From the NCBI GenBank assembly GCA_027924585.1, contig BSBM01000865.1, forward strand, positions 8,568,501-8,632,500: DNA of 64,000 bases. Direction: 5' to 3'. A model generated the notes under the pieces. The model made no database searches, had not been told where the DNA came from, and worked only from the letters and a program-made list of their open reading frames with translations. The stretch comes from Larix kaempferi (lineage: Eukaryota > Streptophyta > Pinopsida > Pinales > Pinaceae). The position numbers were made by a program, and so were the translations under genes. Shown one piece after another: positions 44,546 through 57,046 of the stretch (within the stretch, counting starts at the first letter, position 1; the number at the start of each line of letters is the position of its first letter).

Positions 44546-44799
44546 TAGCAGCATACCCTGCAACACACACTATCATATTACAAGATGATCAATCCCGCTC
44601 TCTTTAGGACATAGGTCCATGGATGATGTAATCCAGATCAAGTTCCAGGATGATCAATCCTTATCACTTTAAGACAAGTCTCATGTCTAGGGATGATGCA
44701 GTTTCGACCATAGTTCCATTCCTTTTTCATACTGGATGTGACCTAGATCAGATCTAGGATTTACCGCCACAGAGCCAGTCCTTTTTCATATTGGGTGTA

Positions 44800-45150
44800 T
44801 CTCATCTTCAGAGCCAGCCCTGTTTCATGCTGGATGTATCACATCTACAGAGCCAGCCCTGTTTCATGCTGGATGTATCACATCTACAGAGCCAGCCCTG
44901 TTTCATGCTAGATGTATCACATCTACAGAGCCAACCCTGTTTCATGCTGGATGTATCACATCTACAGAGCCAGCCCTGTTTCATGCTGGATGTATCACAT
45001 CTACAGAGCCAGCCCTGTTTCATGCTGGATGTATCACATCTACAGAGCCAGCCCTGTTTCATGCTGGATGTATCAAATCTACAGAGCCAACCCTGTTTCA
45101 TGCTGGATGTATCACATCTACAGAGCCAACCCTATTTCATGCTGGATGTA
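44800..45150. repeat. 39-bp minisatellite, nine units, element G
   Basis: Unit core CATCTACAGAGCCAGCCCTG followed by TTTCATGCTGGATGTATCA, nearly perfect in nine consecutive copies. Because 39 is a multiple of three it is open in frames of both strands (LQSQPCFMLDVSH on plus), which is not evidence of coding. I see no comparable expansion in H. Confidence 0.92.
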
Positions 45151-45169
45151 ACCTAGAACAATTCTAGGA

Positions 45170-45960
45170 TTTGTCACGTGCATTTTGAACCGAGGTCCAG
45201 GGACGATCTAGTCCTATCATGTACATTTTGAACCGAAGTCCAGGGAAGATCCAGTCCTATCATGTACCTTTTGAACTGAAGTCCAGGGATGATGCAGTCC
45301 TATCATGTACCTTTTGAACTGAAGTCCAGGGACGATCTAGTCCTATCATGTACATTTTGAACCGAAGTCCAGGGACGATCCAGTCCTATCATTCCATTCT
45401 TGGAGACTTCTTGTCTATGACTCAATTCACAGGACCAAAGTTCGAGGATGATCCAATCCCCTTACCTGTTCATTCAGGATTTTGTTCTCGGAGACATCTT
45501 GTCTACAGCTCAATTCACAGGACTAAAGTCCAAGGACGATACAATCCCCTTACCTGTTAATTCAAGATTTTATTCTCAAAGACATACGTCTATGGCTCAC
45601 TTTAGGACTGAAGTCCAAGGATGATGCAATCCCCACATGTCCACTAAGGAATCCATTCTCGAAGACATACTTCTACGGCTCACTTTAGGACTGAAGTCCA
45701 GGGATGATCCAATCCTCACATGTCCACCAAGGACTTCATTCTCGAAGACATACGTCTATGGCTCACTTTACGATGATGCAATACTATATGTCCATCAAGG
45801 ACTTCATTTTCGAAGACATACGTCTACGGATCTCTTGAGGATGATGCAATCCTATATGTCCACCAAGGACTTCATTCTCGAAGACATACGTCTCAATCTC
45901 CTTTTAGAACATGTGTTCAAGGATGATGCAATCCCCTTGTCACCTTAGACCCTATCTAAG
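45170..45960. repeat. Degenerate tandem repeats around AAGTCCAGGGAYGATSCAGTCC, element G
   Basis: First about four units near 58-60 bp (CATGTACNTTTTGAACYGAAGTCC type, 45170-45390), then longer, more diverged units with CTCGAAGACATACGTCTAYGG every 75-110 bases to about 45950. These correspond, in reverse complement, to the 66-bp array of H at 54050-54600. Confidence 0.75.
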
Positions 45961-46039
45961 GACCATCCACCAACCTCTCTGTCGGCATCACCAATATAGG
46001 TATTCACATCATCGACCTCACTGTTGATGCAGGCAATCT

Positions 46040-47020
46040 CATCATAAGTGATCACATCACTCCCCCTTTCGAGGAGGGTCCTTCTGGACTATATTAAGTT
46101 TGTCTCGGAAAACTTTACTTGAGGTAGAGGTTTGGTTAGTACATCGGATCAGTAGAGGTTTGGTTAGTACATTGGTAACTTGTTACAAATTTGAACTTTA
46201 ATTCCTATCTGCACCATATCTCGTATATAGAAATGTCAGATCTCTATGTGCTTTTGACTTATCATGGAACACTGGATTCTTTGCCATTTTAGTACAACTC
46301 TGTTTGTCACATAGGATCACATTTGGGTCCATCTCTAAGTCAAACAATTCTGAAGCCACGCCGTTTCACAATTAGCAGAGCAAGCAGCCATATATTCCGC
46401 TTGTGCTAGACTGCTTCCTGCTAAACCACAAGATCATGGCTGATCCCAGACAATAACATCTTCTCGATGCGCTCTTCTTGTCTGATACACTTTCTGCTCA
46501 ATCAATATCTGTGCAGCCATCTAAATTCATGATCTCCATAGATCAAAGTCTATTGTATCCTTTAGGTACCTCATCTCATGCTTTGCAACTAACAGGTGAA
46601 CACTTTTAGTTTCCACTAGATACTGACTCAAGGTGTTTACAGCAAGGCATATATCTGACCTAGTATTCGTTAGACACATCAATGACTCAATAATTTGTTT
46701 GTACAGAGTTATATCCACTAATTCTAATGAGCCATCTGCTAAGAACTTCAAGTTGGAATTCATGAGAGTGACCATTCCAACACATTAAGTCCTTTTAATA
46801 TTTCTCAGCATACTTTCCCTGTTTGAGAAAGATTCCTTCTGAGCCTTGCCATACTTCCAGACCTAGGAAGTAATGCATCAATCTGAGATCTTTCATTTTT
46901 CATTTCTGTAGCCATATTCTTCTTTCTTTTCATGATCTGATTCTCATTCCCTATCAGAAAGATATCATCTACATACAATAATAGTATGATCCATAACCTT
47001 ACGGTAAAGGTTAGGAACAA
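46040..47020 (-). pseudogene. Element G copia RT C-terminus and RNase H remnant
   Basis: On the minus strand, from 47020 downward, LLLYVDDIFLIGNEN shows the RT catalytic box (YVDD near 46964-46975). LVDITLYKQIIESLMCLTNT and LAVNTLSQYLVETKSVHLLV (46775-46527) are the end of RT. The region 46520-46050 is RNase H (WFSRKQSSLA, KHIEI, HFYIRDMVQ, DVLTKPLPQVKF). Many stops and frame changes are present and upstream pol is missing. Transposition would need a helper element. Confidence 0.75.
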
Positions 47021-49110
47021 CTTTACTTTTGGTAAAGCCCAAGCTTATCAAGAGACTGTCAATTCTCCCTTTGTGACTAAACATCATTCACACTCTGCAT
47101 TGAATGATCTTCTGCATATCTATCTATGCCATCTCTCGTTAGATGGGTCTACTCATATGGGCCTCAATATCATTCGAACTTTGTGGTGAGTTCCTTCTTG
47201 CATCCATGCCATCTGTGTCTAGAAACCATATTCAACCTTGTAGCAAAGGTTGAGATCCACATTACCCATGGTGATCATTAAGCTCATCAATTGATTATCG
47301 ATCCTGGGTACCCATACAGAACTTGATTCACACTTCTTCTTTAATTACACCATTAAGAGAATGGTCTTATCTAGCCACTTGGAGCAAACATCTTGTCATG
47401 ATTCTCTTCCTCTTTCTAAGAGAATCTTCTAGCCGTGAGCCTTCTATAGTGTGTTTGATTTGTAAATCCTTTTGTTGAACATCCATCGCTTGTTCAGTGT
47501 TCATCATTCATCATGATGTTTCCTACAAATCAAAATTAAGTACATAATTAGTAATACTTCATAATCATCAAATCATATTGACATGATAACCTATTATGCA
47601 TACAAATATCATTTACATAGTTATGCAACTTATTTTTACTAATACTTTGGCACAACACTTTCCCATATCCTGTATGCATACAGTGGCTATCTAGATGCCT
47701 TCCATCTCTACCAGAACATAATATCGAGAGTGTGCACAGCTCTCAGCATGTCAGTAAAGAGGTTTCATTCTAGACAAGCAACAATGGAATGTTTGTCCAA
47801 CTTACCAATAATATGCATATTAGTAGTATACTGTTCAATGCCCTATGAATGTTTACACTCAGCATCATATATTCTATGCTTACAACCTATTACAGGCAAT
47901 ATCATTTACTATTTCAAATAACAACTCAAATACTTATCATTTATGTTTGTGTGGTTTCCTCCCGCTTGATCTTCTGTATGTCTTCTGAACTTCTATTCAT
48001 TCTGTACCACTGTGCATGCTCAAGTGTGCACTAGTGTCATCCTCATGATCTCATACACAAACATACATTCATTAGTATATTCTCAAAACATTCTAATTCT
48101 AAATAATCTTGAATATGTATAGTCATGATCATTAGTATTCAAGATTTCAGGGAAGACTTCTTTTACTCATGCGTATCATCAATCAAGATAAAAGACATAA
48201 TATGCATAATCCCTTGATTACTAACTTTATGAATAAGCATATCTAATCATGCCAAGTATACTTATATAAGGGATCCTAATACAAGGTAAGATTCTAACAT
48301 GACATAGGAAACCATACCTGGATTAGTATACCTGCTTAGTTATGTACAACATACCTAAACAATCTCTTCAATGATTTATAGATCCTGAGCTAGAACCTGC
48401 ATGTCTCATAGGTTAAGCATAATATAACAAAGTCATACATACCTCGTAAGTAGAACAAATATTATGGATGAGTCTTTGTCTTCATGATGTCATGGTCATG
48501 GAACTTGATTTGTCTTTTGTGATGTACCTGTATCTTGTTAGCAGACAACATCAACCTCAGACAACACCATAATGCTTTAGTACAATCATATAGCCCTAAT
48601 CAATGAATGTCTTCGATCATTCACATGCATTCATACTATTACTAGGGTGATCAGACAATTCTAACATTAATCAAGATTGTACTAATAGATAACATGAAGA
48701 CAAACACATTATGAACTTAATCAAGAATTATATTTCAAGACATACCTGAACCTCTTTAAGTCATACCTGTCGAGACTTCTTGTAGTCTTCTTATGTAAGG
48801 CCTTAGCCTCAACTCCCCCTGAAACTTGATGTGGAGCTTGATTAGGGTTTTCTAGAGAAACCCTAAAAATTCAATCTTTGACTTTCACACTTCCGAATGA
48901 ATGGAAGGATGTGTCTTGCTGAGCTGATCAAACTAGCATACTTCAATTTTGAAATCTCAAAATTTGACCCCTCAAAATTGCCTTTGAAACTTCTGGATCT
49001 TCTGGATAGGATCCCGAACTAGGGTTTGATGAAGCCCACCCTTCTGCTCAATCAAAAGGTTTGATCCAAGGCTCTAAACTCTTATTTTTTCTGAGGAGCT
49101 TCCAGCTGTG
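47021..49110 (-). other. Element G interior between RT remnant and H insertion
   Basis: No sustained coding. Short fragments (around 47190-47440) may be decayed pol. The segment is collinear in reverse complement with H from about 50790 to 52790, including the shared words near 48770-48870 / 51030-51130 (AGACTACAAGAAGTCTCGACAG). It ends at the GTTAC target site 49111-49115. Confidence 0.6.
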
Positions 49111-49115
49111 GTTAC

Positions 49116-49721
49116 TGTTGAAATATTGTAACTTCAAAGAATATTATATTTGTATATTATTTATTCCGGAGATGTTCCATACCTCCGATGTGATTATACT
49201 ATAAATCCGGAGATGTTTATTCCTCCAAGTTGGTTGTGGTAACTAGGGTTATTAGACCCACCTAGTGGGGGTCGGCCCTGTATGTGTCATGTGGGTCAAA
49301 GGGTTATTAGAACACCCTAGAGGGGTCAGCCCAGTTAGTTGTAGTAGGGTATTTAACCCATTGGTTAAATATGAGCCTACATGTACCTGTGTAAAATACA
49401 TGTCAGTGTAGTGTATAAATAGAGGAGGTGTGTTCCTCATTTGACACACTCACACACTTGAGGATAGCGCACTTGTGGAGGAGAGGTCTGCTATTGTGGA
49501 GGAGGAGATCATGTCTCAGGGTTTCATCTTTGTATATTGCTGGTCATCTATATTGAGGAAGCTTTGCTGGGTTTTCTACCCCATGAGGGTTTCCCAGGAT
49601 AAATCTCTGTCTCTTGTGTTTATGCTATGCTTGTTGTTTCTTCAGTGATCCTGTATATGCTATTATTGTGAAATGGAATGTAATGCTGCTATTTTATGTC
49701 TTAGCATATTGAATCTTAACA
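49116..49721 (+). repeat. 5' LTR of element H
   Basis: TGTTGAAATATTG to GAATCTTAACA. TATA box GTATAAATAG near 49412-49421. Confidence 0.95.
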
Positions 49722-49738
49722 TGGTATCATAGCTAACC
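49722..49738 (+). other. Primer-binding site of element H
   Basis: TGGTATCATAGCTAACC is complementary to initiator tRNA-Met type 3' ends with one substitution (T for G) relative to the copy in G. Confidence 0.85.
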
Positions 49739-52700
49739 TGAAGGAAGGCAAGGTATGGCACTTACGACACTTGCTTTACTTACGACAATTTGAAGGTTAG
49801 GGTTTTACATAGCAAAAACCAGTCATCGTGGTACTTTCGCTATAAATCCATTTCTGCGAAGGTTCAGGGTCTGAAAATTTTACAGGTCGAAGATAACATC
49901 CCCAAGTACCTTGTGTCAAAAGGGAACCCTCATATTCGTTGTACTTTATTAGTTATGATCAGTACAAGTTGGGGTTTCTGCCTCTTCCAGATATCAGTCA
50001 AAATCAGGTGACCTTGGAAAAAAGGTCATAACTTGGGATAGGAAGCTCCAAATGAAATTTCATAAAAAGTGACAGGTAGTACACAGACTGTACTATCTCA
50101 AGAAACGTTTTCAGAGGCCGAAGGTGAACCAGTGACACGTGGCACGCCGTACAAGTTTGATCTCCTGTTTTATCCCATAAACAGGTCACGTTGCGACACT
50201 TGGAATAACTCTCTCTCAGAGAGTCCAATTGAGGTCAGACCTATCAGGATGGAAAGATAACAGGTCGAGATATCTCAGGAAAAGTTTTCAGAGGCCGAAG
50301 TTCAAACAGTGACACGTGGCATGCTGTACAAGTTCGCTCTCCTGTTTTATCCCATAAACAGGTCACGTTGCGACACTTGGCATAACTTTCTCTCAGAAAA
50401 CCCAATTGAGGTCAGACCTGTCAGGATGGAAAGATGACAGGTCAGGCTACTGCAAAAAAAGGGTTTCAGACCCTGTGGAGCAAAAATTTCAGATTTATAG
50501 CAGAAACAATCAGGTGCATATTTCTGTCAAAACAGAATTATTTTTGGAGCACCTTTATTCATGGCTTCCGGAATTTAGGGTTTCGGAGAAAGTTAGAACT
50601 TTTGGAATCGGAGTCCACGGCTGAATGCTAATCAGGAAAATCGAAATTTAGAGACCAAGATCGAATTTTTTGGTTGGGTGGAAGACCGGGCTTGATCAAA
50701 CCCCAGTTTGGGATTTTGATCGGAAAGATGGAAAATTAGGGCTTCAGCAAAAGTTGGAATTTTTGAAGTCTGTAACCACGGCTGGAAGCTCCTAAGAAAA
50801 ATAAGAGTTTAGAGCCTTGGATCGAACCTTTTGTTTGGGCAGAAGGGTGGGCTTCATCAAACCCTAGTTCGGGATCCTATCCAGAAGATCCAGAAGTTTC
50901 AAAGGCAATTTTGAGGGGTCAAATTTTGGAGATTCCAAAATTGAAGTATGCCAGTTTGATAAGCTCAGCAAAACATATTCTTTCATCCATTCAGAAGTAT
51001 GAAAGTCAAAGTTTGAATCTTTAGGGTTTCTCTAGCAAACCCTAATCAAGCTCCAGATCCAGTTTCAGGGGTAGTTGAGGCTAAGGCCTTACATAAGAAG
51101 ACTACAAGAAGTCTCGACAGGTATGACTTAAGGAGGCTCAGGTATGTCTTGAAATCTAATTCTTGATTAAGTTCATGATGTGTTTGTCTTCATATTATTT
51201 ATTAGTACAATCTTGATTAATGTTAGAATTGTCTTATCACCCTAGTAACAGTATGAATGCATGTGAATGATCAAAGACATTCATTGATTAGGGATATATG
51301 ATTGTACTAATGCATTATGATGTTGTGTGAGGTTGATGTTGTCTTCTAACAAGATACAGGTACATCACAAAAGACAAATCAGGTTCCATGACCATGAAAA
51401 CATGAAGACAAAGACTCATCCATAATCTTTGTTCTACTTACAAGGTATGTATGACTTTTTTATATTATGCTTAACCTATGAGACATGCAGGTTCTAGCTC
51501 AGGATCTCTAAATCATTGAAGAGATTGTTTAGGTATGTTGTACATAACTAAGTAGGTATACTAATACAGGTATGTTTCCCATTAATCTTACCTTGTGTTA
51601 GGATCCCTTAAGTATACTTGGTATGATTGGTTATGCTTATTCATAAAGTAGTAATCAAGGGATTATGCATATTATGTCTTTTATCTTGATTGATGATATG
51701 CATGAGTAAAAGAAGACTTCCTTGAAATCTTGAATACTAATGTTTATTAACTATAATCATGACCATACATTTTCAAGATTATTTAGAACTATAATGTTTT
51801 GATAACATTTAGAACATACTAATGGGTGTATGTTTGTGTATGAGATAATGAGGATGACACTTGAACATGCACAGTGGTATAGAATGAATAGAAGTTCAAA
51901 AGACATACAGAAGATCAAGCGGGAGGCAACCACACAAACATAAAAGATAAGTATTTGAGTTGTTATTTGAAATAGTAAATGATATTGCCTGTAATAGGTT
52001 GTATGCATATTTGTATTCCTATAATATATCATGGTGAGTGTAAATATTTATAGAACATTGAACAGTATACTACTAATATGCATATGATTGGTAAGTTGGA
52101 CAAACATTCCATTGTTGCTTGTCTAGAATGAAACCTCTTTGCTGACATGTTGAGAGTTGTGCACACTCTCGATAGTACGTTCTGGTAGAGATGGAAGGCA
52201 TCTAGATAGCCACTGTATGCATACAGGATATGGGAAAGTGTTGTGCCAAAGTATTGGTCAAAATAGTTGCATAACTATGTAAATGATATCTATATGCATA
52301 ATAGGTTATCATGTCAATATGATTTGATGATTATGAAGTATTACTAATCATGTACCTAATTTTGATTTGTAGGAAAAATCATGATGAATGATGAACACTG
52401 AACAAGCAATGGATGTTCAACAAGAAGATTTACAAATCAAACAAAATATAGAAGGCTCATGGCTAGAAGATTCTCTTAGAAAGAGGAAGAGAATCATGAT
52501 GAGATGTTTGCTCCAAGTGGCTAAGATAAGACCATTCTCTTAATGGTGTAATTAAAGAAGAAGTGTGAATTAGGTTTTATATGGGTTCCCAGGATCGATA
52601 ATCAATTGATGAGCTTAATGATCACCATGGGTGATGTGGATCTCAACCTTTGCTACAAGGTTGAATATGGCTTCTATACACATATGACATGGATGCAAGA

Positions 52701-52780
52701 AGGAACTCACCACAGAGTTGGAATGATGTTGAGGCTCATATCAGTAGACCCATCTGATGAGAGATGGCACAGATAGAAGA
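49739..52780 (+). other. Long untranslated leader of element H with internal duplications
   Basis: No gag is found. A tandem duplication of about 170 bp lies near 50090-50430 (each copy has TTTTCAGAGGCCGAAG, GTGACACGTGGCA and ATCCCATAAACAGGTCACGT). A second, more diverged duplication lies near 50540-50860 (CACGGCTGRANGCTNMT). Downstream, AGGTATG-like words are frequent (51120-51570). The counterpart in G is at 55998-57046 plus 47100-49110, reverse complemented. Confidence 0.6.
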
Positions 52781-53620
52781 CTGTAGAAAAGAAAAATGAA
52801 AGATCTTAGATTAATGTATTACTTCCTAGGTCTGGAAGTATGGAAAGGCTCAGTAGGAATCTTTCTCAACTAGAGAAAGTATGCTGAGAAATCTTGAGAA
52901 GACTTGATATGATGGAATGGCCACTCTTATGGATTCCAAGTTGAAACTATTAGGAGATGACTCATCAGAGTTAGTGGATATAACTCTGTACAGTCAAATT
53001 ATTGGGTCATTGATGTATCTAACATATATTAGGTTAGATATATGCTTTGTTGTGAACACCTTGAGTCAGTATCTAGTGGAAACTAGATGTGTTCACCTGA
53101 AAGTTGCAAAGCATGTGATGAGGCACATAAAGGATACGATAGACTTTGATCTATGCTATCTTGGAGATCATGACTTCAGATGGCTACTCAGATGCTGATT
53201 GGGAAGAAAGTGTATCAGACAGGAAGAACACATCGAGAGGATGTTATTGTCTGGGATTAGCCATGATCTCGTGGTTTAGCTGGAAGCAGTCTAGTGTGGC
53301 TCTCAGCACAAGCGGAATATGTGGCTGCTTGCTCTACTAGTTGTGAAGAAGTTTGACTTCAGGATTGTTTGACTTAGAGATAGAACCAACTGTGATCCTA
53401 TGTGATAAATAGAGTTGTATCAAGATGACATAGAATCTAGTGTTCCATGATAAGTCAAAGATCATAGGGAACTAACAAGATATGACGCGGAAAGGAACTA
53501 TAAAGTTTGAATTTGTAACAGGTTACCTTTGTACTAACCAAACCTCTACCTCAAGTGAAGAAGTTACCAACCAAACCTCTGTCTCGAGTGAAATTTGAAT
53601 ACTTCCGAGACAAGCTTGGT
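52781..53620 (+). pseudogene. Element H copia RT end and RNase H remnant
   Basis: The frame at 52917-53198 shows the end of RT (ELVDITLYSQIIGSLMYLTY, VVNTLSQYLVETRCVHLKVA). The adjoining frame at 53146-53340 is RNase H (YSDADWEESVSDRKNTSRGC, CYCLGLAMISWFSWKQSSVA). The YVDD segment still visible in G is not found here: the region near 52785-52800 looks deleted. Further fragments run to about 53620 (SFLRQAW-type end is not clear). It is non-functional. Confidence 0.75.
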
Positions 53621-53785
53621 GTAGTTCAAAAGGACCCTCCTCGAAAGGGGGAGTAGTATAGTCACTGATGATGAGGTTGTCTCATCGAACAACAAGGTCG
53701 ATGATGAGGTAACCTGTTCTCTACACCTAGATACTTAGAAATATTTATATTTAGGACTCTTATACTTAGAATACTTAGTTTTACT

Positions 53786-53925
53786 TATACATGCTTTTGA
53801 TGTTAGATGTATTAGTAAGAATACATGTTTTTGATGATAGATGTATTGGTGAGAATACATGCTTTTGATGATAAGATGTATTGGTAAGAATACATACTTT
53901 TGATGATACATGTATTGATTAATGT
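53786..53925. repeat. 34-bp tandem repeat in element H
   Basis: Four units of type GATGATAGATGTATTGGTGA followed by GAATACATGCTTTT, the counterpart of the array at 44385-44545 in G. Confidence 0.85.
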
Positions 53926-53974
53926 ACTTGTATGGTTGAGGATACTTGTACTTGTATTGATCAGAATACATGTG

Positions 53975-54605
53975 GGGATTGTATCATCCTTGAACACTAG
54001 TCCTAAAGAGAGCCGTAGACGTGAGGTCTCCAAGAATGAAGTCCTGAATGAACAGGCAGGGGATTGCATCGTCCCCGGACTGAGGTCCCAGAATAGAGCC
54101 GTAGACTGGGTCTCCGATAATGAAGTCCTGAATGAACAGGCAGGGGATTGTATCATCCCTGGACTTCGGTCCCTGAATTGATCCGTAGACGTGTGGTCTC
54201 CGAGAAGTGGGGATTGTATCATCCCCGGACTTTGGTCCCTGAATTGATCCGTAGACGTGTGGTCTCCGAGAAGTGGGGATTGTATCATCCCCAGACTTCG
54301 GTCCCTGAATTGATCCGTAGACGTGTGGTCTCCGAGAGGTGGGGATTGTATCATCCCCGGACTTCGGTCCCTGAATTGATCCGTAGACGTGTGGTCTTCG
54401 AGAAGTGGGGATTGTATCATCCCCGGACTTCGGTCCCTGAATTGATCCGTAGACGTGTGGTCTCCGAGAAGTGGGGATTGTATCATCCCCGGACTTCGGT
54501 CCCTGAATTGATCTGTAGACGTGTGGTCTCCGAGAAGTGGGGATTGTATCATCCCCGGACTTTGGTCCCTGAATTGATCCGTAGACGAATGGTCTCCGAG
54601 AAAGT
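53975..54605. repeat. 66-bp minisatellite, seven units plus two longer units, element H
   Basis: Seven nearly identical 66-bp units (54150-54605) contain GGGGATTGTATCATCCCCGG, TCCCTGAATTGATCCGTAGA and GTGGTCTCCGAGAAG. They are preceded by two units of about 87 bp that include GAAGTCCTGAATGAACAGGC. GGGGATNNNATCATCCCC is itself a small inverted repeat in every unit. The 66-bp period keeps both strands open (VPELIRRRVVSEKWGLYHPR on plus). Confidence 0.92.
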
Positions 54606-54614
54606 GATTTTTTA

Positions 54615-54845
54615 TTGATGATGTGGTTACTTGTATCGGTAGGATACTTGTATTGATGATGTGGTTACTTGTATCGGTATGGATACTTGTATTGATGATG
54701 TGGTTACTTGTATCGGTAGGATACATGTATTGATGACATGGTTACTTGTATCAGTATGGATACTTGTATTGATGATATGTATACTTGTATTGGCATGAAT
54801 ACTTGTGCTAATGATGTGGATACTTGTATTGTTATGGATACTTGT
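54615..54845. repeat. 38-39-bp tandem repeat, about six units, element H
   Basis: Units of type TTGATGATGTGGTTACTTGT followed by ATCGGTA(T)GGATACTTGTA, degenerating towards the right. Confidence 0.85.
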
Positions 54846-55165
54846 ATTGATGACGATGTTGATGATCGTGTGATGACGATGCTGATAATCGTATGATGAC
54901 GATGCTGATGATCGTGAGATGACGATGCTGATGATCGTGTGATGATGATGCTGATGATCATGATATGATGATGCTGATGATCGTGTGATGACGATGCTGA
55001 TGATCATGATATGACGATGCTGATGATCGTGTGATGATGATGCTGATAATCGTGTGATGACGATGTTGATGATCGTGTGATGATGATGCTGATGATCATG
55101 TGATGACGATGCTGATGATCGTGAGATGACGATGCTGATGATCGTGTGATGACGATAATCGTGAG
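54846..55165. repeat. 23-bp tandem repeat, about 13-14 units, element H
   Basis: Unit GATGATCGTGTGATGACGAT plus GCT, with A/T and C/T variants. The phase cycles through three frames, giving Ser/His/Asp-rich ORFs that are artefacts. Only a trace (CGATCATCAACATCGTCATC near 44228-44250) remains in G. Confidence 0.88.
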
Positions 55166-55386
55166 CATCCAGATGATGATATTATTGTAGCTGTTCAAGT
55201 GCTACAGAAGACAAAGACTCAATACTGAAGATGTCGATGTTCCAGTATTGAAGATGTTCCAGTAACTGCTTGAGTTACTGATGATGTTGAGAAAGCTTCC
55301 AATGATTTATAGATGTATCATGTATGATGTTGATGACTCCTTGCTCGTGCAGATACTGTTATAATATCCTTCTCGTTAAGGGGGAG

Positions 55387-55992
55387 TGTTGAAATATTGT
55401 AACTTCAAAGAATATTATATTTGTATATTATTTATTCCGGAGATGTTCCATACCTCCGATGTGATTATACTATAAATCCGAAGATGTTTATTCCTCCAAG
55501 TTGGTTGTGGTAACTAGGGTTATTAGACCCACCTAGTGGGGGTCGGCCCTGTATGTGTCATGTGGGTCAAAGGGTTATTAGACCACCCTAGAGGGGTCGG
55601 CCCAGTTAGTTGTAGTAGGGTATTTAACCCATTGGTTAAATACGAGCCTACATGTACCTGTGTAAAATACATGTCAGTGTAGTGTATAAATAGAGGAGGT
55701 GTGTTCCTCATTTGACACACTCACACACTTGAGGATAGCGCACTTGTGGAGGAGAGGTCTGCTATTGTGGAGGAGGAGATCATGTCTCAGGGTTTCATCT
55801 TTGTATATTGCTGGTCATCTATATTGAGGAAGCTTTGCTGGGTTTTCTACCCCATGAGGGTTTCCCAGGATAAATCTCTGTCTCTTGTGTTTATGCTATG
55901 CTTGTTGTTTCTTCAGTGATCCTGTATATGCTATTATTGTGAAATGGAATGTAATGCTGCTATTTTATGTCTTAGCATATTGAATCTTAACA
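55387..55992 (+). repeat. 3' LTR of element H
   Basis: Identical to the 5' LTR except for about four substitutions. Flanked by polypurine tract (left) and GTTAC (right). Confidence 0.95.
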
Positions 55993-55997
55993 GTTAC

Positions 55998-57029
55998 AGA
56001 CTTCAAAAATTCTAACTTTTGCTAAAGCCCTAATTTTCCATCTTTCCAATCAAAATCCCGAGCTAGGGTTTGATCAAGCCCGGTCTTCTACCCAACCAAA
56101 AAATTCTATCTTGGTCTGTAAATTTTGATTTTCCTGATTAGCATTCAGCCGTGGATTCCGATTCCAACAATTCTAACTTTCTCCGAAACCCTAAATTCTG
56201 GAAGCCATGAATAAAGGTGCTCCAAAAATAATTCTGTTTTGACAGAAATATGTACCTGATTGTTTCTGCTATAAATCCAAATTTTTTGCTCCACAGGGTC
56301 TGAATTTTTTTTTTGCAGTAGCCTGACCTGTTATCTTTCCATCTTGATAGGTGTGACCTCAATTAGATTTTCTGAGAGAGAGTTATGCCAAATGTCGCAA
56401 CGTGACCTTTTTTGGGATAATACAGGAGAGCGAACTTGTATGGCGTGCCATGTGTCACTACTTGAACTTCGGCCTCTAAAAAATTTTCGTGAGATATCTC
56501 GCCCTGTTATATTTCCATCCGGACAGGTCTTATATCAATTGGACTCTCTGAGAGAGAGTTATGCCAAGTGTCGCAACATGACCTGTTTATTGGATAAAAT
56601 AGGAGAGCGAACTTGTACGGTGTGCCACGTGTCATTGGTTCAGTCTCAGCCTCTGAAAAAAGTTTCCTGAGATAGTACAGTCTGTGTAATACCTGTCACG
56701 TTTTACAAAATTTCATTTGGAGCTTCCTAGCTCAAGTTATGACCTTTTTTCCTAGGTCACCTGATTTTGACTGAGATCTGGAAGAGGCAAAAACCCTAAC
56801 TTGTACTGATCATAACTTACAAAGTACAACAAATATGAGGGTTCCCTTTGGACACAACATACCGGGAGATGTTATCTATGACCTGTAAAGGTTTCATATG
56901 CTGAACCTTCGCCAAAATGAATTTATAGCGAAAGTTCCACGATGACTGGCTTTTGCTATATAAAACCCTAACCTTCAAGTTGTTGTAAGTAAAGCAAGTG
57001 TCGTAAGTGCCATACCTTGCCTTCGTTCA
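55998..57029 (-). other. Element G leader right of the H insertion
   Basis: The untranslated leader of G, reverse complement of H positions about 49740-50785, including the same duplication of about 170 bp (56350-56700). No gag ORF. Confidence 0.75.
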
Positions 57030-57046
57030 GGTTAGCTCTGATACCA
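57030..57046 (-). other. Primer-binding site of element G
   Basis: On the minus strand TGGTATCAGAGCTAACC directly follows the LTR and closely matches the complement of plant initiator tRNA-Met 3' ends. Confidence 0.9.

Larger units (their letters stand above)
49116..55992 (+). mobile_element. Element H: young copia-like LTR element with TSD GTTAC, inserted antiparallel in sister element G
   Basis: LTRs of 606 bp lie at 49116-49721 and 55387-55992, differing at only about four positions by eye. GTTAC occurs at 49111-49115 and 55993-55997. The PBS follows the 5' LTR and the polypurine tract CGTTAAGGGGGAG precedes the 3' LTR. The interior has a roughly 3-kb leader, an RT-RNase H remnant near 52800-53620 and several minisatellites. 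No intact protein can be made, so its recent movement must have used proteins from another copia element. Confidence 0.95.

Noticed and set aside
44791-45156. A 121-codon repeat-protein ORF (LQSQPCFMLDVSH units) and its minus-strand twin
   Set aside because: A 39-bp tandem repeat without stops is open in several frames on both strands; there is no start context, neighbour or conservation to support a protein.
53812-54726. A 304-codon minus-strand ORF and 156-codon plus-strand ORF over the 66-bp array
   Set aside because: Period divisible by three makes both strands open; they overlap each other and lie in the non-coding 3' region of H.
44800-55165. CRISPR-like regular repeats
   Set aside because: Units are head-to-tail without unique spacers and lie in plant retrotransposons; they are minisatellites.
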